Source: Mastigamoeba balamuthi
Taxonomy: Eukaryota; Evosea; Mastigamoebida; Mastigamoebidae
Direction of reading: 5' to 3'
Assembly: GCA_902651635.1 (NCBI GenBank)
Contig: CACRSC010000084.1
Coordinates: forward strand, 1,669,391 to 1,733,390
Length of the DNA: 64,000 bases
Below, one piece after another: positions 42,501-54,500 of this stretch. Under the pieces are notes generated by a model, which was not told the DNA's origin, did not search any database, and was given only the letters and a program-made list of their open reading frames with translations. A program made the position numbers and the translations under genes. Within the stretch, counting starts at the first letter, position 1. Each line of letters opens with the position of its first letter.

Positions 42501-45500
42501 AGTCGGACACGCGGTCGCCGTCCGCGTCCGCGTCGCTCCTGGAGCAGCCGCACTGCCCGGGCGCCGCCTTGCGCGGGTCGCGCGGGCAGCCGTCGGCGCA
42601 GTCGGGTGTCCCGTCGCCGTCGCTGTCGGTCTCGCGGACAAAGCAGCCGCACCGGCCAGCGAGCGTCTTGTTGGGGTCCGTGGGGCACTGGTCGTGGCAG
42701 TCCGGGGTGCCGTCCGTGTCCGTGTCGACGTCGGCGACGCTGCAGTTGCACAGCCCCGGCGCCGTCTTGATGGGGTCCAGCGGGCAGAGGTCGTGGCAGT
42801 CGGGTGTCTGGTCCCTGTCCGTGTCCTCGTCGCTGGCGCCGCAGCCGCACTGGCCGGCCGCGATCTTCCTGGGGTCCCTGGGGCAGCCGTCGTTGCAGTC
42901 GGGCGTCTTGTCGCCGTCGCTGTCCGTGTCGTTTGTCCCGCAGCCGCACTCGCCGGGCGCTGTCTTGGACCTGTCGTGCGGGCACTCGTCTGCGCAGTCG
43001 GGCGTCCCGTCGCCGTCGCTGTCGTTGTCGCTGTGGCTGCAGCCGCAGACGCCTCTCTCGGCCTTGCGCGGATCCTCGGGGCACCCGTCGAGGCAGTCGG
43101 GCACGCCGTCGCCGTCCGTGTCGGTGTCGTTGGCGGAGCAGTTGCACAGCCCCGGAGACGTCTTGAGCGGGTTGAGCGGGCAGCCGTCCGTGCAGTCGGG
43201 CGCCCCGTCGCCGTCGCTGTCGCTGTCCGCGACGCCGCAGCCGCAGACCCCCGGGGCCGTCTTCCCGGGGTCGTGCGGGCACAGGTCTCTGCAGTCGGCC
43301 GCGGTGTCGTTGTCGCTGTCGGCGTCCGAGGCGTTGCAGCCGCACTGCCCCGGGGCTGTCTTGCGCGGGTCTGCGGGGCACCGGTCCAGGCAGTCGGGCA
43401 GGCGGTCGCCGTCGCTGTCCGTGTCGGAGACGTTGCAGCCGCAGACCATGGGCACGACCTTGTGCGGGTTCAGAGGGCACCTGTCGGCGCAGTCGGGGGT
43501 CGCGTCGCCGTCGCTGTCGACGTCGCTGTGACTGCAGTTGCAGACCCCCGGGACGACCTTGGCCGCGTCCCTGGGGCACCCGTCCTCGCAGTCGTCCACG
43601 CGGTCCCCGTCGCTGTCGACGTCGCTCGTCCCGCAGCCGCAGACGCCCGCGGAGCTGCTCTTGTTGGCGTCGTGGGGGCACACGTCCTCGCAGTCGGGCA
43701 CGCCGTCACCGTCCGAGTCCGCGTCGCTGACTCCGCACCCGCAGGCGCCCGGAGCCACCTTGGCTCTGTCCAGCGGGCACTTGTCATGGCAGTCGGGAGT
43801 CCCGTCGCCGTCGGTGTCCACGTCGCTGGCGCCGCACCCGCAGAGGCCGGGCCCGAGGTGCTTGCTCGGGTCCAGCGGGCAGCTGTCGTTGCACACCGCG
43901 TAGCCGTCGCCGTCCTCGTCGGCGTCGCTGCACGCGCACCCGCATACGCCTGCGCTGGCCGACTTGTGCACGTCGAGCGGGCACGCATCGACGCAGTCGG
44001 GGACGCCGTCGCCGTCCGTGTCGGTCTCGGGGGTCCCGCAGCCGCAGTGCCCGGGGCTCTTCCACTTGCGGGGGTCGCGGGGGCAGGCGTCGGCGCAGTC
44101 GTCGTGCGTGTCGTTGTCCGTGTCGACGTCTGCGACGAAGCAGCCGCAGACGCCCGCCACGGTCTTGCTGGGGTCCGTCGGGCACTGATCGTGGCAGTCG
44201 CTGACTCCGTCGCCATCGCTGTCCATGTCCGACACGCCGCAGCCGCACTGGCCCGGCAGCGTCTTGGACCTGTCGTGTGGGCACGCGTCGTCGCAGTCGC
44301 GGGTGCCGTCGCCGTCCGAGTCGGCGTCGCTGGTCCCGCAGCCGCAGACGCCTGGCACGACCTTGGCGGGGTCGCTGGGGCAGAGGTCCTTGCAGTCGGG
44401 CGTCCCGTCGCCGTCGCTGTCGGCGTCGCTGGCGCCGCAGCCGCAGAGGCCCGGCGTCACCTTGAGGCGGTCCCACGGGCACGGGTCGTGGCAGTCGGGG
44501 ACGCCGTCGCCGTCCTCGTCACGGTCGGACATGAGGCACCCGCAGACGCCGGGCGCGCTCTTCTGGCTGTTGCCCGGGCACTTGTCCTCGCAGTCGACGG
44601 CCCCGTCGGCGTCGGCGTCCCTGTCGACGTTGCCGCAGCCGCAGAGGCCCCGGAGCTGCTTGGCCGGGTCCGACGGGCACTCGTCGATGCACGCCGGCGA
44701 CCCGTCCTCGTCGGCGTCGCTGTCGGGCACACCGCAGCCGCAGGCGCCGACGGTGGTCTTGCTGGGGTCCGAAGGGCAGCCGTCCTGGCAGTCGGGAGTG
44801 GCGTCGCCGTCGCCGTCCGTGTCCTCCGTGCCGCAGCCGCAGAACCCCGGGGCGAGCTTCTGGGCGTCGTACGGGCACCTGTCCTGGCAGTCGGGCGTGG
44901 CGTCGCCGTCCGTGTCGATGTCGCTGGCGAGGCACCCGCAGACGCCGGGCAGCTGCTTCATGGGGTCCGTCGGGCAGAGGTCGACGCAGTCCGGGACGCC
45001 GTCGCCGTCGCTGTCGGGAGCGGGGGCGTCGCACCCGCAGGGCGTCTGCGTCCCCGAGCACCGCTGCGAGCAGGACGCGCCCGCGGCGGTGTTGTTGCAG
45101 CCGCAGGGGCCTGCGAGGACCTGCCCCCTGTCGCGCGGGCACTGGTCGTTGCTGTTGGGCGCCCCGTCGCCGTCGTCGTCCTTCTCCGAGTGGGAGCACC
45201 CGCTCTTGAGCGGCCGGGTCTTGTTGGGGTCCAGCGGGCACGCGTCGCGGCAGTCGGGCACCTTGTCGCCGTCGCTGTCGATGTCCGGGGCGCTGCATCC
45301 GCACTGGCCGAAGCGGACTTTTGCGGGGTTCGCCGGGCAGTCGTCGTCGCAGTCGGGAGCCCCGTCGCCGTCGTAGTCGCTGTCGGCCAGGCCGCAGCCG
45401 CAGCTCCCGGGGCTCGTCTTGCTCTTGTCCAGCGGGCACATGTCGGAGCAGTCGGGTGCTCCGTCAGCGTCGGTGTCGGTGTCGGGAACGCCGCAGCCGC

Positions 45501-48500
45501 AGCTGCCCGGGGCCGTCTTGTCTCTGTCGAAGGGGCACTGGTCGTGGCAGTCGGGAGTGCTGTCGTTGTCCGTGTCGACGTCGGACACCCCGCAGCCGCA
45601 GAGGCCTAGAAGCGTCTTGGCGGGGTCCCTGGGGCACTCGTCGACGCAGTCGGCAGCCCCGTCGCCGTCGCTGTCGACATCACTCCTGTTGCAGCCGCAG
45701 ACTCCCCGGGCGACCTTGGCGGGGTCCCGCCGGCACTCGTCGATGCAGTCGGGCGTCCCGTCGCCGTCGCTGTCGGCGTCGCTGCAGTTGCACCCGCACG
45801 CCCCCGCCTTGGTCTTCCGCGGGTCAAGAGGGCACTCGTCCTTGCAGTCTGGCGTCTTGTCGCCGTCGGTGTCGACGTCGCTCAGGTTGCACCCGCAGAC
45901 GCCGGCAGACTGCCACTTGCTGGGGTCCAGAGGGCACGCGTCGGCGCAGTCGTCGTGCCCGTCGCTGTCGGTGTCGACGTCCGCTGCCCCGCAGCCGCAG
46001 ACGCCCGCCGAGAGCCACTTGAGCGGGTCCAGCGGGCACGAGTCGTTGCAGTCGAGGTGCGAGTCCCCGTCGGTGTCGACGTCTCGGCGGCCGCATCCGC
46101 AGACGCCCGGCAGCGTCTTGAAGCTGTCCAGCCAGCACGGGTCGTGGCAGTCGGGAACGCCGTCGTTGTCGCTGTCTGTGTCGGCGACGCCACAGCCGCA
46201 CAGGCCCGTGGCGACCTTCTTCGGGTCCGTGGGGCAGCCGTCGTGGCAGTCGGGCGTGCCGTCGCTGTCGGTGTCTGTGTCGAGCACCCCGCAGCCACAG
46301 GGCCCTGGCGAGAGCGCCTTTCTGGGGTCCAGGGGGCACATATCGACGCAGTCGGGGTTGCCGTCGTTGTCTGTGTCGGTGTCGAGGATGCCGCAGCTGC
46401 AGGCGAGGGGCTCTGTCTTCAGGGGGTCTGTGGGGCAGCCGTCGACGCAGTCGGGGGTCTTGTCGCCGTCCGTGTCGGCCTCGCTGGCAAAGCAGCCGCA
46501 GACACCGCGCACCGACTTCTTGGGGTCCGTGGGGCACTCGTCGATGCAGTCCATGACGCCGTCGCCGTCGCCGTCGGTGTCGCTGCGGCCGCAGCCGCAC
46601 TGGCCGGGCTGCTTCTTCAGAGGGTCCTCTGGGCAGCCGTCGACGCAGTTGGGGAAGCCGTCGCCGTCGTCGTCGGTCTCGGGGGTGCCGCAGCCGCAGT
46701 AGCCCACCTGCGTCTTGCTCTTGTCGCGCGGGCACTCGTCGTGGCAGTCGGGGGTCCCGTCCGCGTCGGTGTCGACGTCGCTCGTGTTGCAGCCGCACAG
46801 GCCCGGCAGGATCTTGTGCGGGTCCTCGGGGCATCTGTCCAGGCAGTCTGCGGTCCCGTCGCCGTCCGAGTCCCTGTCAGAGGCGTTGCATCCGCACTGG
46901 CCGGGCTCTGTCTTGCCCGGCGCCAGCGGGCACACGTCGGCGCAGTCCGGGGTGCCGTCGCCGTCCGTGTCGGTGTCGCTGGTCCCGCAGCCGCAGACGC
47001 CGGGCGCCACTTTGCGCGGGTCCCTGGGGCAGAGGTCCTTGCAGTCGCTCGTGTTGTCGCAGTCGGTGTCAGTGTCGGCGGCGCCGCAGCCGCACTGCCC
47101 AGGGGCGATCTTGTTGCGGTCCGCGGGGCAGCCGTCCTTGCAGTCGGGGACGCCGTCCGAGTCGCTGTCGGTGTCGGCTACCGAGCAGCCGCACGCGCCG
47201 GGCGCGGACTTGCGCGGGTCGCTCGGGCAGAGGTCGAGGCAGTCCGGGACGCCGTCCCTGTCCGTGTCCCTGTCGCTGGTCCCGCAACCGCAGAGGCCCG
47301 GCGACGTCTTGTTGGGGTCGCTGGGGCAGCCGTCGAAGACGTCGGGCGTCTTGTCGCCGTCCGAGTCCTTGTCAGGGAGCCCGCACCCCGCGATGCCCGG
47401 CTCGACCTTGGCAGGGTCCAGCGGGCACCCGTCGGCGCAGTCCGGCGTGCCGTCGCCGTCGGTGTCCACGTCCGAGACCCCGCAGCCGCAGCTGCCCGGG
47501 GCGACCTTCTTGGGGTCCAGTGGGCAGCGGTCGTTGCAGTCCGGGGTGCCGTCAAAGTCGCTGTCGACCTCGGAGACGCCGCAGCCGCAGGCCAGCGGGA
47601 GGACCTTGCGGGGGTCGGCGGGGCAGAGGTCCTTGCAGTCGGGCACGCCGTCGCCGTCCGTGTCCGCGTCAGCCACGCCGCAGCCGCAGACGCCCGCCAG
47701 GGTCTTGCGCTTGTCCAGCGGGCAGCTGTCGTTGCAGTCGGCCACGCCGTCACCGTCGGTGTCCACTTCGCTGCACGAGCACCCGCAGGTCCCGGGGCTC
47801 GTCTTGTTCCTGTCCAGCGGGCAGCCGTCGTTGCAGTCGGCCGTGCCGTCGCCGTCAGAGTCCGTGTCGGCCCTGCCGCAGCCGCACACCCCGGGCGCGA
47901 TCTTGAGGGGGTCCAGGGGGCAGTTGTCCGTGCAGTTGGGCGTCCCATCGCCGTCAGTGTCCGTCTCCGCTGCGCCGCACCCGCAGACCCCCGGCGCTGT
48001 CTTGGCCGTGTCGTGCGGGCAGCCGTCGACGCAGTCGAGCACCTTGTCGCCGTCCGAGTCCGCGTCGGGCTCGCCGCAGCCGCAGGCGCCGGCAGAGGTC
48101 TTGGCGGGGTCGTGCGGGCACCCGTCGACGCAGTCCGCCACCCCGTCACCGTCGCTGTCGGTGTCGGCGATGCCGCAGCCGCACTGCCCGGGCGCCGTCT
48201 TGTTCCTGTCGCGCGGGCAGCCGTCGTGGCAGTCGGGCGCCCCGTCGCTGTCGCTGTCGACGTCGGACACGCCGCAGCCGCACAGTCCCGCGCTGTCCCA
48301 CTTGCAGCTGTCGCGGGGGCACGCGTCCCTGCAGTCGAGGTGCGTGTCGTGGTCCGAGTCGACGTCGGGCACAGAGCAGCCGCAGACGCCCCTGCGGACC
48401 TTGCTCCTGTCCCGCGGGCACTCGTCGACGCAGTCGGCGACCGAGTCGTTGTCGGTGTCGGTGTCGGGCACACTGCAGTTGCACTGACCCGGGGCGACCT

Positions 48501-51500
48501 TGTTCCTGTCGTGCGGGCAGCCGTCCTTGCAGTCGGGCACTCCGTCGCCGTCCGAGTCCGCGTCGGCGAGACCGCAGCCGCAGGCCCCCGGAGCGGCCTT
48601 GAGCCTGTCCAGCGGGCAGAGGTCCCTGCAGTCGGGCACGCCGTCGCCGTCGGTGTCCCTGTCGCTGACTCCGCACCCGCAGGCGCCCGTGCTGTTCCAC
48701 TTGGCGGGGTCCCGGGGGCACACGTCGACGCAGTCCGCGTGCGTGTCGTTGTCTGTGTCCGCCTCGAGCGACCCGCAGCCGCACTGGCCCGGCTGGACTT
48801 TGTGCCCGTCGAACGGGCACTGGTCCCTGCAGTCGGGCGTCCCGTCGCCGTCGCTGTCCGCGTCGCTGACGCCGCAGCCGCAGAGGCCCGGCGCGACCTT
48901 TGCGGGGTCCAGCGGGCACCCGTCGTGGCACGAGGGCACACCGTCGCCGTCGGGGTCGACGTCGGCCACTCCGCAGCCGCAGAACCCCGGGCCTGTCTTG
49001 AGGGGGTCGTGCGGGCACCCGTCGATGCAATCGGGGACGCTGTCGTTGTCCGAGTCTGTCTCGGCCGCGCCGCAGCCGCAGGCGAGGGGCCTTACCTTGT
49101 GCGGGTCCAACGGGCAGCCGTCGGTGCAGTTGGGGGTCAGGTCGTGGTCCGTGTCCGTCTCTGCGCGGAGACAGCCGCACACACCAGGGGCCACCTTGCG
49201 GGGGTCCGTGGGGCAGCCGTCGAGGCAGTCGACTACCGCGTCGCCGTCCTGGTCGCTGTCGCTCGCGTTGCAGCCGCAGGCGCCAGAGAACTGCTTGACC
49301 GACGGCGGCTTGCACGGCACCTGGCAGCTGCCCGCGAGGAGCACGTCGGGAATCCCGCAGCCGCAGATGCCCGGGAGGACCTTGGTCCTGTCGCGCGAGC
49401 AGTTGTCGTGGCAGTCGGGCGTGCCGTCGCCGTCGGTGTCGACGTCGGCCACGAAGCACCCGCAGAGGCCCGCTGCGTGTTTCGCGGGGTCCGCGGGGCA
49501 GCCGTCGACGCAGTCGGCGAAGCTGTCGTTGTCGGTGTCGGTGTCCGCGTGGCTGCAGTTGCACTGCCCAGGGGCAGTCTTCCGGGGGTCTCTGGGGCAC
49601 TTGTCGATGCAGTCGGGCGTCTTGTCGCCGTCGCTGTCGACGTCGCTGACACCGCAGCCGCAGACCAGGGGCGCCGTCTTGTTGGGGTCCATCGGGCAGC
49701 CGTCCTTGCAGTCGGGAGTCTTGTCGCCGTCGCTGTCGACGTCGCTGACGTTGCACCCGCAGACGCCGGGGCTGAGCCACTTGTGCCTGTCGAGGACGCA
49801 GCTGTCGTTGCAGTCCATCCACGTGTCCTGGTCGCTGTCGACGTCGGCGACCCCGCAGCCGCAGACGCCTGGAACGATCTTGGCGGGGTCCCTGGGGCAG
49901 CCGTCGTGGCAGTCGGGCGTCTTGTCGCCGTCGGTGTCGACGTCGGGCACGCCGCACCCGCACAGGCCGGCGCTGGACCACTTGGCGGGGTCGCGCGGGC
50001 AGCTGTCGTTGCAGTCGGGCCACCTGTCGCCATCCGTGTCGTTGTCCCACAGCCCGCAGCCGCACAGGCCCGCAGCGACCTTGCGCGGGTCCAGCGGGCA
50101 GCCGTCGACGCAGTCGGGGGTCTTGTCGCCGTCCGTGTCTACGTCGGGCACCCCGCAGCCGCAGACGCCCGGCGCCCTCTTGAGGGGGTCGCGCGGACAG
50201 CCGTCGTTGCAGTCGGGCACTCCGTCGCCGTCGCTGTCTGTGTCGTTGACGCCGCAGCCGCAGACCCCCGGCGCGCTCTTGTACCTGTCGTAGGGGCAGC
50301 CGTCCTTGCAGTCGGGGACAGAGTCGTTGTCTGAGTCTGTGTCGCGGACGCCGCAGCCGCAGATCCCCTCCGCGACCTTGTAGGGGTCTCTCGGGCAGCC
50401 GTCGATGCAGTCGGGCGTCCCGTCCATGTCGCTGTCGCCGTCGCTGGCGTTGCAGCCGCAGACGCCCGGCGCCACCTTGCGGGGGTCCAGCGGGCAGCCG
50501 TCGTGGCAGTCGGGAGTCCCGTCGCCGTCAGAGTCGGCGTCGGCGACGCCGCAGCCGCAGACGCCGGGCGCCACCTTGAGCGGGTCGTGGGGGCAGCCGT
50601 CGATGCAGTCGGGAGTCTTGTCGCCGTCCGTGTCGGTGTCGTTGCACGAGCAGCCGCAGACGCCCGGGGCGGTCTTCCACCGGAACAGCGGGCACTGGTC
50701 TGCGCAGTCGGGCGTCCCGTCGCTGTCCGAGTCGACGTCGCTGACGCCGCACCCACACCTGCCAGGGGCGATCTTGTGGGGGTCCCTGGGGCAGCCGTCG
50801 ACGCAGTCGGGGGAGCCGTCGCCGTCCGTGTCCGTGTCGGCTACGCCGCAGCCGCAGACTCCCGGAACGACCTTGCTCCTGTCCAGCGGGCACTTGTCGA
50901 CGCAGTCGGGGGCTCCGTCGCCGTCCGTGTCCGTCTCGGGCCGCCCGCAGCCGCAGACGCCCGGCGCTGTCTTGAGAGGGTCTCTGGGGCAGCTGTCGTT
51001 GCAGTCGGGCACCCCGTCGCCGTCGCTGTCCGTGTCGTTGGCGCCGCAGCCGCACCTGCCGGGCGCGGTCTTGAACCTGTCGTTGGGACAGCCGTCGACG
51101 CAGTCGGGCGTGCCGTCGTGGTCGGTGTCCGTCTCCGCGTTGCCGCAGCCGCAGTACCCAGGGAGCGTCTTGTGGGGGTCGTGCGGGCAGCCGTCCTTGC
51201 AGTCGGGCGTCCCGTCGCCGTCGCTGTCGCCGTCGCTGACGTTGCAGCCGCAGATGCCCGGCGCCACCTTCTTGGGGTCCAGGGGGCAGCCGTCCTTGCA
51301 GTCGGGAGTCCCGTCGTGGTCCTCGTCGGCGTCGCTGACGCCGCAGCCGCAGGCGCCGGGGGCCACCTTGCCGGAGTCCCTGGGGCAGCCATCGAGGCAG
51401 TCGGGCGTCTTGTCGCCGTCGCTGTCGGTGTCGTTAACGCCGCAGCCGCACAGGCCTGGCGCCGTCTTGAACTTGTCCAGCGGGCAGCCGTCCTTGCAGT

Positions 51501-54500
51501 CGGGCACGCGGTCGCCGTCGGTGTCGGTGTCGGAGACGCCGCAGCCGCAGACGCCGGGCTGCGTCTTGTCGGGGTCGTGCGGGCAGCCGTCCTTGCAGTC
51601 TGCCACCCCGTCGCTGTCGCTGTCGATGTCTGCGACGCCGCAGCCGCACTGCCCAGGAGCGGTCTTCCTTGGGTCCGTCGGGCATCCGTCGGTGCAGTCG
51701 GGCGTCTTGTCGCCGTCACTGTCGGTGTCGGCAACGCCGCAGCCGCAGACGCCTGGAACGATCTTGGCGGGGTCCCTGGGGCAGCCGTCGTGGCAGTCGG
51801 GCGTCTTGTCGCCGTCCGTGTCGGTGTCCGAGACGCCGCAGCCGCAGAGCCCCGCAGACGACTTGAGCGGGTCCAGCGGGCAGCCGTCGTGGCAGTCGGG
51901 GATCCCGTCGCCGTCGCTGTCGGCGTCGCTCGTCCCGCATCCGCAGACCCCGGGAGCGGTCTTGCCGGGGTCCAGGGGGCACCCGTCGACGCAGTCGGGC
52001 GTCCTGTCGCCGTCCGAGTCCTTCTCGGGAGCGTTGACGGCGCACCCGCAGCGCAGCGGCGCTGTCTTGGTGGGGTTCTGGGGGCACCCGTCGATGCAGT
52101 CTGCCGTCTTGTCGCCGTCGCTGTCGACGTCGGCCACGCCGCATCCGCAGGCCCCCGGGGCGACCTTGGCGAAGTCGAGGGGGCAGAGGTCCGTGCAGTT
52201 GGGCGTCCCGTCGCCGTCGCTGTCAGTGTCGGGCGTCCCGCAGCCGCAGAGGCCCGCCGAGAGGTACTTTCCGGGGTCCTGGGGGCACGCGTCGACGCAA
52301 TCGCAGAAGCTGTCCCTGTCGACGTCCGCGTCGGCGACGCCGCAGCCGCACTGCCCGGCGCTGATCTTGCGCGGGTCCCTGGGGCACTGGTCTACGCAGT
52401 CGGGGATCTTGTCGCCGTCCGTGTCCGCCTCCGAGACGCCGCAGCCGCAGAGCCCGGGGAGGATTTTGGCGGGGTCCTTGGGGCAGCCGTCGGAGCAGTC
52501 GGGCGTCTTGTCGCCGTCGCTGTCGACGTCGGAGACGCCGCAGCCGCAGGCGCCTGGCGCGACCTTCTTGGGGTCCACGGGGCACTTGTCGTTGCAGTTG
52601 GCCGTGCCGTCGAGGTCGTCGTCGAGGTCGGCGACGCCGCAGCCGCACTGGCCCGCAGAGGTCTTCCTGGGGTCCGCTGGGCACCCGTCGGCGCAGTCGT
52701 CGACGCCGTCGCCGTCGCTGTCCCTGTCCGCGACGCCGCAGCCGCAGACGCCGGGCACGACCTTGGCGGGGTCGCTGGGACAGCCGTCCTTGCAGTCGGG
52801 CATCCCGTCGCCGTCGCTGTCCGTGTCGAGCGTGCTGCACCCGCAGATGCCCGGGTACGACTTGAGCGACTTGGCTGGGCACGCGGCGCCGCAGTTGGTC
52901 GCCTCGGGGACGCCGCAGCCGCAGCTGCCCGGGGCGAGCTTTGCGGGGTCGACGGGGCACGCGTCCTTGCAGTCGGGCGTCCTGTCGCCGTCGGTGTCCT
53001 TGTCGACGGCGCCGCAGCCGCAGACGCCCGGCGAGGACTTGCTCGGGTCCGTGGGGCAGCCGTCGACGCAGTCGGGGACCTTGTCGCCGTCGCTGTCGGC
53101 CACGCAGGCGCCGGAGCACATGCCGCAGGCGTCCCTCTGCTCGCACGAGAGCATCTGGATGGTCGTCGTCATCTTGAAGTTGCTGGCCGTCGTGTGGCGC
53201 TCGCAGAAGAAGATGGCCATCGGGTACGACTGGTTGACCGCCAGCCCCAGCGAGTTGAGCGAGATCGACGCCGACTCGGCCGCGTGGACGCCGCCGAGGT
53301 CGACGACGAGCCTGTTGTTGATGAAGACCCACACGTCGTCGTCGCCCGTGAACGCGAACGTCTCGCCGCCGCGGTAGGTCATCATCGTGCTGATGGCCAT
53401 CGTGAACCCGAAGTTGTGGTAGGCGCCGCGCGCGTCCTGCCCGTGGTTGCCGTACCCGAGCCCGTCGAGCGGGAAGAACGAGCTGCTCTGGTACGAGTAC
53501 GTCGGCGGGCTGTGCACCGACTGCGGCACCACCAGCGGCAGCTCGTAGTGCAGGTTCCAGCCGGGCGTGTCGTGCCACCACTGGAAAAACGTCGACGCGT
53601 TGGTCACCGTCGTCGACTTCCTGCTGCTGTTGAACACCGGGTAGCCGTCGCTGCCCAGAGTGGGCGTGACGATGCCCCTCTCCGCGGCGATGACGTTATT
53701 GAAGTCGGGGTGCACGTTGAAGTCCCGCAGCACCATCTTCAGCGTGAGGCTCGTCGGCGGCACGGCCATGCTGGCGGGCGACTGGGGGAACGGCGCGGGC
53801 CCCGCGACGGCGTTGCCGGAGAGGCTCCCCATTGTCGTGGTGATCGCCGCCCAAGCGACGGCCGTCGTGTTGAAGACGTCCGTGACCGTGATATTGAAGT
53901 CGTACGCGGGCGACAGCGCCGTCAGCGCTGGGCTCAGGTTGAACCTGAGCCCCGTGTACCTGCTGGTCAGGTCGAGCCCCAGCACCGCGTTGGCCGGCAC
54001 GACGACGGGCCACGATGTGTTGAGGGCGAACACGAACGCCGACAGCGTGACGTTGCCTGAGACGACCTGCAGCCGGTACGAGAACACCGTCACGCGGGCC
54101 GTGCAGTTGAGAGTGCGCCCCAGGAACGTCATCTGGTACAGCGACGCCGAGTTGCATCCCTCGTCGACAAGCCCGTTGCAGTTGTCGTCGACGCCGTTGA
54201 AGCACACCTCGGCGGCGCCGGGGCTGACGCCGGCGTCGCCGTCGTTACAGTCGGCCGCGGGCGCCGAGCACGTCGAGAACCTGTCGCCGTCGACGTCGAA
54301 GCCCTCGTCGACGCGCCCGTCGCAGTTGTTGTCGACGCCGTCGCAGACCTCCGTCGCCGGCGTGCATGACGGCGACTCTCCCCTCTTCCAGTGGCGGTAG
54401 CAGACGGACATCTGCGTGGCGACGTCGACGCGCGGCACGCAGTCGCCGTGGAAGCTCAGCGACCTGCCGTCGTAGTCCCAGCCGCAGGCCCGGCCGCGCG

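Noticed and set aside
35370-53100. Regular spaced repeats suggestive of CRISPR or satellite DNA
   Set aside because: The periodicity is that of a protein repeat in one frame, with synonymous variation and calcium-binding motifs kept.
34303-54060. Very long open frames on the + strand (up to about 1,800 codons) opposite the giant gene
   Set aside because: They are antisense shadows of the 99-nt repeat: GC-rich codons without stops in the opposite strand. Their translations are monotonous (VGVAVAVRVRVGDAAAA type) with no domains.
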